The notes beneath the pieces are model-generated. The model had not been told where the DNA came from. It saw only the letters and a program-made list of their open reading frames with translations, and searched no databases. Positions 13,420-18,684 of a DNA stretch of 18,684 nucleotides are shown here, piece by piece. Position 1 is the first letter of the stretch, and each line of letters starts with the position of its first letter. A program made the translations under genes and the position numbers. Source of the stretch: CAXMNX01 sp964194845 (lineage in GTDB: Bacteria > Pseudomonadota > Alphaproteobacteria > Rhodobacterales > Rhodobacteraceae); the NCBI GenBank assembly GCA_964194845.1, contig CAXMNX010000021.1:1-18684 (forward strand). The letters are read 5' to 3'.

Positions 13420-13473
13420 GCAAATTGCTGCGCAATTCGCTACACCGCACTCGTCGAACGATTGCGTTCGACG
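13420..13473. repeat. Tandem short-loop hairpin pair directly after rplP
   Basis: GC-a-AATTGC-TGC-GCAATT-c-GC (13420-13440) and, 11 nt on, CGTCGAACG-ATTG-CGTTCGACG (13452-13473). The second begins one base after the rplP stop. There is no T-tract. The architecture resembles the pair at 10745-10793. Confidence 0.75.
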
Positions 13474-13474
13474 T

Positions 13475-13888
13475 TTACCAGTCTTCTCTTACCACCGTCC
13501 GCGTCTTCACCGGCAGCTTCATCGCCGCCAGCCGCAGCGCTTCACGCGCCACCGCATCGGTCACCCCGTCGATCTCGAACATGATCCGGCCGGGCTTCAC
13601 CTTCGCGGCCCAGCGGTCGACCGAACCCTTGCCTTTACCCATCCGAACCTCGATCGGCTTTGCCGTGATCGGGGTGTCGGGGTAGATGCGGATCCAGACG
13701 CGGCCCTGACGTTTCATATGGCGCGTCATCGCGCGACGTGCGGCTTCGATCTGGCGCGAGGTAATGCGCTCGGGTTCAATCGCCTTCAGCCCATACGAGC
13801 CAAAGTTCAGATCCGATCCGCCCTTCGCCTGACCGTGAATACGGCCCTTGAACAGCTTGCGGAATTTTGTGCGCTTAGGTTGCAGCAT
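13475..13888 (-). CDS. rplP: 50S ribosomal protein L16
   Basis: A 137-residue protein of the central protuberance and A-site region. It begins MLQPKRTKFRKLFKGR and has the conserved V-R-M-G-K-G-K-G segment, where R82 corresponds to E. coli Arg81, the arginine hydroxylated by the 2OG oxygenase YcfD/RoxA. It starts 13 nt after rpsC. It is the last gene of the S10 operon here, followed at once by hairpins and then a terminator instead of rpmC. Confidence 0.99.
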   Translation of the reverse strand: MLQPKRTKFRKLFKGRIHGQAKGGSDLNFGSYGLKAIEPERITSRQIEAARRAMTRHMKRQGRVWIRIYPDTPITAKPIEVRMGKGKGSVDRWAAKVKPGRIMFEIDGVTDAVAREALRLAAMKLPVKTRTVVREDW

Positions 13889-13901
13889 CTCTTAATCCTC
13901 C

Positions 13902-14627
13902 TTACCGGCGTCCGCCGCCTGCACCACGTGGGGCAGCGCCGCGCGGGGCCGGGCCTTCCTGAAGCTCCTGATGGCGACGGTCGTGCGCCTGCGGGTCGTG
14001 CTCCATGATCTCGCCCTTGAATATCCAGACCTTGATACCGATGATGCCGTAAGGCGTCTTGGCTTCGCACAGCGCATAGTCGATGTCGGCGCGAAGCGTA
14101 TGCAAAGGTACCCGGCCCTCGCGATACCATTCGGTCCGCGCAATCTCGGCACCGCCAAGGCGGCCCGCGACGTTTACACGAATGCCAAGGGACCCCATGC
14201 GCATCGCATTTTGCACGCTGCGCTTCATCGCACGACGAAAGCTGACCCGCCGCTCAAGCTGCTGGGCGATCGATTCCGCCACCAGTTGTGCGTCCAGCTC
14301 GGGCTTTCTGACCTCGACGATGTTCAGGTGCAGCTCGCTGTCCGTTATATTGGCAATCTTGCGGCGTAGGCCTTCGATATCCGCGCCTTTCTTGCCGATA
14401 ATCACACCCGGACGCGCCGTGTGGATCGTCACGCGGCACTTCTTGTGCGGACGCTCGATAATGACGCGGCTGATACCGGCCTGCTTGCATTCATTGCGGA
14501 TGAAATCGCGAATCTTGAGATCTTCCAGCAGAAGATCACCATAATCCTTGGTATCGGCATACCAACGGCTGTCCCAGGTCCGGTTGACCTGAAGCCGCAT
14601 GCCAATGGGATTGACCTTGTGACCCAT
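13902..14627 (-). CDS. rpsC: 30S ribosomal protein S3
   Basis: A 241-residue protein at the mRNA entry channel. It begins MGHKVNPIGMRL and contains a type II KH domain with the GKKG loop (about residues 77-80, VIIGKKGADIEGL). The C-terminal tail after the G-I-I-G-I-K-V-W-I-F-K-G-E-I core is rich in Arg, Gly and Pro, as usual in the class. It overlaps the rplV stop by one base. Confidence 0.99.
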   Translation of the reverse strand: MGHKVNPIGMRLQVNRTWDSRWYADTKDYGDLLLEDLKIRDFIRNECKQAGISRVIIERPHKKCRVTIHTARPGVIIGKKGADIEGLRRKIANITDSELHLNIVEVRKPELDAQLVAESIAQQLERRVSFRRAMKRSVQNAMRMGSLGIRVNVAGRLGGAEIARTEWYREGRVPLHTLRADIDYALCEAKTPYGIIGIKVWIFKGEIMEHDPQAHDRRHQELQEGPAPRGAAPRGAGGGRR

Positions 14628-15007
14628 TACGCTTGCTCCTCGACTTGGCGGACCTTGATGGTGAGTTCCGAAAACGGCTTGATGATGCGGCCAAAACGAC
14701 CCCGCGCCCGGGGGCGGCCGCGCTTCAATGTCAGGTTCTTGCCGACATAGGCCTCTGCCACGACCAACTCGTCCACGTCCAGGTTGTGGTTATTCTCAGC
14801 ATTGGCGATGGCCGACTGAAGGCACTTTTTCACGTCCGCCGCGATCCGCTTTTTCGAAAACGCCAGATCGCTCATGGCGTTCTCAACCTTTTTGCCGCGG
14901 ATCATCGCCGCCACAAGGTTCAGCTTCTGCGGGCTGGTGCGCAGCATGCGCGTCTTCGCCATTGCTTCGTTGTCCGCCACGCGGCGCGGATTTTTTTCCT
15001 TGCCCAT
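14627..15007 (-). CDS. rplV: 50S ribosomal protein L22
   Basis: A 126-residue protein lining the peptide exit tunnel. Core motifs are R-T-S-P-Q-K-L-N-L-V-A near residue 24-34 and the beta-hairpin end K-R-G-R-P-R-A-R-G-R. The N-terminal extension MGKEKNPRRVADNEAMAK precedes the usual start and is well supported by GGAAG upstream of the ATG at 15007. Starting at the internal MAK would shorten it by 14 residues. It overlaps rpsC by one base. Confidence 0.98.
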   Translation of the reverse strand: MGKEKNPRRVADNEAMAKTRMLRTSPQKLNLVAAMIRGKKVENAMSDLAFSKKRIAADVKKCLQSAIANAENNHNLDVDELVVAEAYVGKNLTLKRGRPRARGRFGRIIKPFSELTIKVRQVEEQA

Positions 15008-15010
15008 GAC

Positions 15011-15289
15011 TTACTTCCTTTTCGCTTTCTTGTCGGCGGCGTGACCGTGATAGGTCCGCGTCGGCGAATATTCACCGAACTTCTGGCCGATCATATCCTC
15101 GGTGACATTCACCGGGATGTGCTTACGGCCATTATAAACGCCGAACGTCAGCCCCACGAACTGAGGCAGAATGGTTGAGCGGCGCGACCAGATCTTGATG
15201 ACCTCGTTGCGGCCCGAATCGCGGGATTTTTCGGCCTTCTTCAGGACATAGCTGTCGACGAAGGGGCCTTTCCATACAGAGCGGCTCAT
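15011..15289 (-). CDS. rpsS: 30S ribosomal protein S19
   Basis: A 92-residue protein of the 30S head that binds near S13. It begins MSRSVWKGPFVD and has the conserved W-S-R-R-S-T-I-L-P-Q-F-V-G and H-x-P-V-x-V-T-E-D-M-I-G-x-K-F-G-E-x-S-P-T-R-T-Y blocks. It lies 3 nt after rplB and 3 nt before rplV. Confidence 0.99.
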   Translation of the reverse strand: MSRSVWKGPFVDSYVLKKAEKSRDSGRNEVIKIWSRRSTILPQFVGLTFGVYNGRKHIPVNVTEDMIGQKFGEYSPTRTYHGHAADKKAKRK

Positions 15290-15292
15290 CTT

Positions 15293-16135
15293 TTAGCGCC
15301 TTTTCTTTCTGGCGTGGCGCGACCGCAGGATCAGCTTCGACGACGCCTTGTTCTTGTTACGGGTGCGCGCACCCTTTGTCGGCTTGCCCCATGGGCTGAC
15401 CGGATGACGGCCACCGCTGGTCCGGCCTTCGCCACCGCCGTGCGGGTGATCGACCGGGTTCATCACGACACCGCGAACACTTGGTCGGATACCCTTGTGG
15501 CGGTTGCGACCGGCCTTGCCGAGGTTCTGGTTCGAATTGTCGGGGTTTGAAACCGCGCCGACCGTTGCCATACATTCCTGGCGAACCAGACGAAGTTCGC
15601 CGGATGAAAGCCGGATCTGCGCGTAACCGCCATCGCGACCAACGAACTGGGCATAGGTGCCCGCCGCGCGCGCGATCTGACCACCCTTGCCGGGCTTCAT
15701 CTCGATGTTGTGGACGATCGTGCCGATTGGCATCCCTTCGAACGGCATCGCGTTGCCGGGCTTCACGTCGACCTTGGCGCCCGCGATCACAGAATCGCCA
15801 ATTGCCAGTCGCTGTGGTGCCAGAATGTAGGCCTGCTCGCCATCGGCATACTTGATCAATGCGATGAAGGCGGTGCGGTTCGGGTCGTATTCGATCCGCT
15901 CGACCGTTGCGGCAACATCGAACTTGGTCCGCTTGAAATCCACGATGCGGTAAAGACGCTTCGCGCCACCGCCGCGGCGACGCATCGTGATCCGTCCGGT
16001 GTTGTTCCGGCCCGCCTTTTTGGTCAACCCCTCAGTGAGGGCTTTGACCGGGCGGCCTTTCCAAAGCTCCGAACGGTCGATCAGCACCAGCCCGCGCTGG
16101 CCCGGCGTCGTCGGCTTATACGACTTGAGTGCCAT
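15293..16135 (-). CDS. rplB: 50S ribosomal protein L2
   Basis: A 280-residue primary 23S rRNA-binding protein needed for subunit association and peptidyl transfer. Conserved N-R-x-A-x-I-A-L-I-x-Y-A-D-G-E and the C-terminal N-P-V-D-H-P-H-G-G-G-E-G-R block (with histidines 230 and 232) are present, followed by P-W-G-K-P-T-K-G-A-R-T-R. GGAAGA precedes the ATG. Unusually for this run, 137 nt containing three palindromes separate it from rplW. Confidence 0.99.
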   Translation of the reverse strand: MALKSYKPTTPGQRGLVLIDRSELWKGRPVKALTEGLTKKAGRNNTGRITMRRRGGGAKRLYRIVDFKRTKFDVAATVERIEYDPNRTAFIALIKYADGEQAYILAPQRLAIGDSVIAGAKVDVKPGNAMPFEGMPIGTIVHNIEMKPGKGGQIARAAGTYAQFVGRDGGYAQIRLSSGELRLVRQECMATVGAVSNPDNSNQNLGKAGRNRHKGIRPSVRGVVMNPVDHPHGGGEGRTSGGRHPVSPWGKPTKGARTRNKNKASSKLILRSRHARKKRR

Positions 16136-16162
16136 GCTTTCTGTCTTCCGTTTGCTTTTGCC

Positions 16163-16263
16163 CCGGACTAGATCCGGAGCCTCCGGTTTCGGTGTGCTGC
16201 CCCGGATCAGTCCGGGAAAGCGCGGTATTTTTCACGTAAGATGCCCCGGGTCAAGCCCGGGGC
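16163..16263. repeat. Three CCCCGGA-type palindromes between rplW and rplB
   Basis: CCGGA-CTAGA-TCCGG (16163-16177), CCCGGA-TCAG-TCCGGG (16201-16216) and GCCCCGGG-TCAAG-CCCGGGGC (16243-16263). They differ from the GTAGG units in lacking the ACCCC core and the GTAG end. They form a small cluster filling the only large gap inside the S10 operon. No T-tract suitable for termination follows on the minus strand. Confidence 0.75.
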
Positions 16264-16272
16264 GCCTTGGAG

Positions 16273-16569
16273 TCAGAGCCCCGTCGTCACATCAATCGTG
16301 TTGCCTTCTTCGAGCGTTACATAGGCTTTCTTGACGTCTTTCCGCTTGCCCAACTGGCCGCGAAACCGCTTGGCCTTGCCTTTGGTGATGGTCGTGTTCA
16401 CGGCCTTCACCTTGACCCCGAAAAGACCCTCGACGGCCTCCTTGATCTGCGGCTTGTTCGCGGCCATCGCCACCTCAAAGACAACGGCGCCATGTTCGGA
16501 CGCCAGTGTCGACTTTTCGGTGATGATCGGCTTGCGGATCACGTCGTAATGTTCGGTTTTCGCGCTCAT
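16273..16569 (-). CDS. rplW: 50S ribosomal protein L23
   Basis: A 98-residue protein at the exit-tunnel rim, docking site for trigger factor and SRP. It contains V-I-R-K-P-I-I-T-E-K-S near residues 10-20 and the A-V-E-G-L-F-G-V-K-V-K-A-V-N-T block. The start overlaps the rplD stop by 4 nt (ATGA), so the two are coupled. Confidence 0.98.
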   Translation of the reverse strand: MSAKTEHYDVIRKPIITEKSTLASEHGAVVFEVAMAANKPQIKEAVEGLFGVKVKAVNTTITKGKAKRFRGQLGKRKDVKKAYVTLEEGNTIDVTTGL

Positions 16570-17186
16570 CTCAGCCGCGCCTCCAAGGCTTCGACACCCG
16601 CCTTCGTGATCACCAGAGTGTCACTTTTCAGGATGTCATAGACATTCGCGCCCATCGACGGCAGCACATCAATTCCGGTAATATTCTGCGCCGCGCGGGC
16701 AAAGTTTTCGTCCACCGCGGCGCCATCAATCACCAGAGCCTTCTTCCAGCCCAGGTCACGGACCTGCTTGGCCAGCGCGCCGGTCTTGGCATCACCCGCG
16801 GTCGCCTCGTCCAGAATGACAAGACTGCCGGTCGCCGCTTTCGACGACAGCGCATGACGAAGACCCAGCGCGCGGAACTTCTTGGTCAGCTCGTGACCGT
16901 GGCTGCGGGGCGTCGGACCTTTGTAAATACCGCCGCCTCTGAAGATCGGCGCATTCCGGGAACCGTGGCGCGCGCCGCCAGTGCCCTTCTGGCGATAGAT
17001 CTTCTTGGTCGAATAGCTGGTCTCGGACCGGGTCTTGACCTTGTGAGTGCCAGCCTGCGCCTTGTTGCGCTGCCAGCGGACGACACGGTGAAGGATGTCG
17101 GCGCGGGGCTCCAGTCCGAAGATCTCTTCGCCCAGATCGACCGAACCGGCCTTCTTGCCGTCCAGTTTGATCACGTCGAGTTTCAT
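16566..17186 (-). CDS. rplD: 50S ribosomal protein L4
   Basis: A 206-residue protein whose loop lines the exit tunnel. In E. coli it also represses the S10 operon by acting on its leader. It contains the tunnel-loop signature K-I-Y-R-Q-K-G-T-G-G-A-R-H-G-S and F-R-G-G-G near residues 60-85. I chose the ATG at 17186 (MKLDVIKLDG), not the open frame reaching 17285, because it fits the family start and follows the rplC stop by one base, with GGATGG in the rplC end as ribosome binding site. Confidence 0.98.
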   Translation of the reverse strand: MKLDVIKLDGKKAGSVDLGEEIFGLEPRADILHRVVRWQRNKAQAGTHKVKTRSETSYSTKKIYRQKGTGGARHGSRNAPIFRGGGIYKGPTPRSHGHELTKKFRALGLRHALSSKAATGSLVILDEATAGDAKTGALAKQVRDLGWKKALVIDGAAVDENFARAAQNITGIDVLPSMGANVYDILKSDTLVITKAGVEALEARLR

Positions 17187-17187
17187 G

Positions 17188-18075
17188 TCAATCACCATCC
17201 TTTTTCTCGGCATCGTCACCCTTGGGCGCTGCCTGAGCGTCACCACCGTCTTTGTCCGCCGCGATCTCGGCCTTGGCGGCCTCAAGTGCGGCTTCCTGTG
17301 CTGCGGCTTCTTCGGCCAGACGGGCGTCGTCAGCGGCCTTGGCTTCGGCTTCCGCCGCTGCCGCGGCTTCGCCGGCCATACGCTCAGCTTCGGCGGCCGC
17401 TGATTTCAACGCAGCAGGCAGAATGACATTTTCCGGCAACGGTTTCTTCACCGCGTCCTTGATCGTAACCCAGCCACCCTTCGAACCCGGAACAGCACCC
17501 TTGACCATAATCAGACCACGGTCGGCATCGGTGCGGATGACCTGAAGGTTCTGCGTGGTCACGCGAGCGGCCCCCATGTGTCCGGCCATCTTCTTGCCTT
17601 TGAAAACTTTCCCAGGATCCTGACACTGACCCGTCGAGCCGTGCGAACGGTGGCTGATCGACACCCCGTGCGAGGCGCGCAAACCCTTAAAGTTCCACCG
17701 CTTCATCGCACCCTGAAAGCCTTTACCGATGCTCGTTCCCGAAACATCCACAAACTGGCCTTCGAAATAGTGGTTCGCGGTAATCTCTTCGCCCACGCCG
17801 ATCAGGTTTTCCGGGTCCACCCGAAACTCCGCGATCTTGCGCTTGGGCTCAACCTTCGCCACCGCGAAATGGCCGCGCATGGCCTGGCTGGTGCGCTTGG
17901 CCTTCGCCGTGCCTGCACCAAGCTGAACCGCTGCATAGCCGTCCTTCTCGGGCGTGCGCGTGGCGACGACCTGCAATTTGTCCAGCTGAAGAACGGTCAC
18001 AGGTATCTGTTTCCCGTCCTCCATGAATAGCCGGGTCATCCCGACTTTCTTTGCGATAACGCCGGAGCGCAACAT
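17188..18075 (-). CDS. rplC: 50S ribosomal protein L3 with long C-terminal extension
   Basis: A primary 23S rRNA-binding protein that nucleates 50S assembly. The core (about residues 1-210) has the G-S-T-G-Q-C-Q-D-P-G-K-V-F-K-G-K-K-M-A-G-H-M-G segment, including the glutamine methylated by PrmB in E. coli. With 295 residues it exceeds the 209 of E. coli: the last 85 or so are Ala/Glu/Lys/Asp-rich and probably a charged helix with a disordered end. Such tails are common in Rhodobacterales L3. It precedes rplD by one base. Confidence 0.98.
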   Translation of the reverse strand: MLRSGVIAKKVGMTRLFMEDGKQIPVTVLQLDKLQVVATRTPEKDGYAAVQLGAGTAKAKRTSQAMRGHFAVAKVEPKRKIAEFRVDPENLIGVGEEITANHYFEGQFVDVSGTSIGKGFQGAMKRWNFKGLRASHGVSISHRSHGSTGQCQDPGKVFKGKKMAGHMGAARVTTQNLQVIRTDADRGLIMVKGAVPGSKGGWVTIKDAVKKPLPENVILPAALKSAAAEAERMAGEAAAAAEAEAKAADDARLAEEAAAQEAALEAAKAEIAADKDGGDAQAAPKGDDAEKKDGD

Positions 18076-18090
18076 GGCAGGTGCCCTCCC

Positions 18091-18405
18091 TTAAACCGAA
18101 ATCTGGACGTCCACGCCGGCAGCCAGGTCGAGCTTCATCAGCGCGTCCACGGTTTGCGGCGTCGGATCTATGATATCGAGAAGACGCTTGTGCGTGCGGA
18201 TCTCGAACTGGTCGCGCGATTTCTTGTCAACGTGCGGACCGCGAAGAACCGTGTATTTCTCGATCTTGTTCGGCATCGGGATCGGACCACGCACCTGCGC
18301 GCCCGTCCGCTTTGCGGTGTTGACGATTTCAAGCGTCGAGGCGTCAAGGACGCGGTAATCAAACGCTTTCAGCCTGATCCGGATGTTCTGACTGGCGATA
18401 GCCAT
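18091..18405 (-). CDS. rpsJ: 30S ribosomal protein S10
   Basis: A 104-residue 30S head protein that also serves as NusE in transcription antitermination. Conserved I-R-I-R-L-K-A-F-D and G-P-I-P-M-P-x-K-I-E-K-Y-T-V-L-R-G-P-H-V-D-K-K-S-R-D-Q-F-E blocks are present. AAGGA lies 9 nt before the ATG. It is the first gene after tuf, with a hairpin just upstream and no clear promoter in the gap. Confidence 0.99.
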   Translation of the reverse strand: MAIASQNIRIRLKAFDYRVLDASTLEIVNTAKRTGAQVRGPIPMPNKIEKYTVLRGPHVDKKSRDQFEIRTHKRLLDIIDPTPQTVDALMKLDLAAGVDVQISV

Positions 18406-18429
18406 TGTCCATGTTCCTTTTGTTGAGAG

Positions 18430-18451
18430 GTGGAGGCGGTCATGCCTCCAC
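18430..18451 (-). promoter_or_regulatory. Leader hairpin upstream of rpsJ
   Basis: On the minus strand GTGGAGGC-ATGACC-GCCTCCAC, a perfect 8-bp stem ending 24 nt before the rpsJ ATG. The position suits a leader control element or a processing site between tuf and rpsJ. There is no T-tract, so it is not a terminator. Confidence 0.45.
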
Positions 18452-18476
18452 GTCGAACTTTGTTTTTCTCTTGCAA

Positions 18477-18530
18477 GCCGGGCTTAAGCCCGGCCTATAT
18501 TCGTGCTGGCGCAGGCCGGGGGTCACCCCG
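18477..18530. repeat. Pair of palindromes between tuf and rpsJ
   Basis: A perfect 18-bp palindrome GCCGGGCTT/AAGCCCGGC followed by CTAT (18477-18498), and a second unit CGGGG-GTCA-CCCCG (18517-18530). They belong by sequence to the GTAGG palindrome family and sit right after the tuf stop. Confidence 0.7.
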
Positions 18531-18541
18531 ACACTGTCCAT

Positions 18542-18684
18542 TTACTCAAGTATCTTCGACACGACGCCTGAACCGACGGTGCGCCCGCCCTCGCGGATGG
18601 CAAAGCGCAGGCCGTCTTCCATTGCGATCGGCGCGATCAGGTCAACCGTGAACTTCAGGTTGTCGCCCGGCATCACCATCTCGG
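18542..18684 (-). CDS. tuf: Elongation factor Tu, C-terminal end (partial)
   Basis: The last 46 residues of EF-Tu, cut by the window edge. They read EMVMPGDNLKFTVDLIAPIA and then MEDGLRFAIREGGRTVGSGVVSKILE before TAA at 18544-18542. This is the end of the third domain, including the F-A-I-R-E-G-G-R-T-V-G-x-G-V-V signature. EF-Tu delivers aminoacyl-tRNA to the ribosome. The position before rpsJ is the usual str/S10 junction. Confidence 0.97.
   Translation of the reverse strand, partial: EMVMPGDNLKFTVDLIAPIAMEDGLRFAIREGGRTVGSGVVSKILE

Noticed and set aside
10389..13474. Inserted block as a genomic island or transposon
   Set aside because: No transposase, integrase, target-site duplication or tRNA is visible; only repeats mark its ends, so mobility is not claimed.
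16163..16263. CRISPR array
   Set aside because: The three palindromes differ in arm length, loop and spacing and have no constant repeat of typical size.

Overview
The window looks like chromosomal DNA of an alphaproteobacterium, most likely Rhodobacteraceae (Roseobacter-type). The reasons are the high GC by eye, ribosomal protein sequences with alphaproteobacterial extensions (a long Ala/Glu/Lys tail on L3, extended S5 and S3), the gene order tuf-rpsJ-rplC, and many GC-rich intergenic palindromes. The assignment rests on recalled family features, not on a database search.

Layout, right to left in the direction of most transcription (minus strand). (1) 18684-13475: the 3' end of tuf, then the S10 operon rpsJ-rplC-rplD-rplW-rplB-rpsS-rplV-rpsC-rplP. 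(2) 13474-10389: a roughly 3 kb block splits the usual rplP-rpmC junction. It holds a small AT-richer unknown ORF, a TIGR02466-like 2OG-Fe(II) oxygenase, tryptophan 2,3-dioxygenase (kynA) and a SnoaL/NTF2-like protein, all on the ribosomal strand. (3) 10382-6082: rpmC-rpsQ-rplN-rplX-rplE-rpsN-rpsH-rplF-rplR-rpsE-rpmD, ending at a strong intrinsic terminator (6011-6040). The usual continuation rplO-secY-adk is not present in the window. (4) 5971-1: accessory genes of mixed orientation. These are a TPR lipoprotein-sized secreted protein (+), a GMC oxidoreductase (+), a GFA/CENP-V zinc protein (-), a MAPEG membrane protein (+), a probable TetR-type regulator remnant (-) and typA/bipA (-).

The most informative structure is at the split in the ribosomal cluster. 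A near-perfect intrinsic terminator (stem plus eight T) follows rplP at 13342-13316, and a consensus-like sigma70 promoter (TTGCCA, 17 nt, TATAGC) lies just upstream of rpmC at 10489-10461. The upstream and downstream ribosomal operons therefore look transcriptionally uncoupled, with metabolic genes between them. Both ends of the block carry a pair of tandem short-loop hairpins.

Three or four families of short palindromes are scattered through the gaps: GTAGG-headed GCCGGGGT/ACCCCGGC units often in inverted pairs, CCCCGGA-type units between rplW and rplB, CCCAATC/GATTGGG hairpins, and the tandem hairpin pairs. Some appear to have been put to use, one as a terminator and one as the source of a stop codon. 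No transposase, integrase, CRISPR array, tRNA or rRNA was seen.
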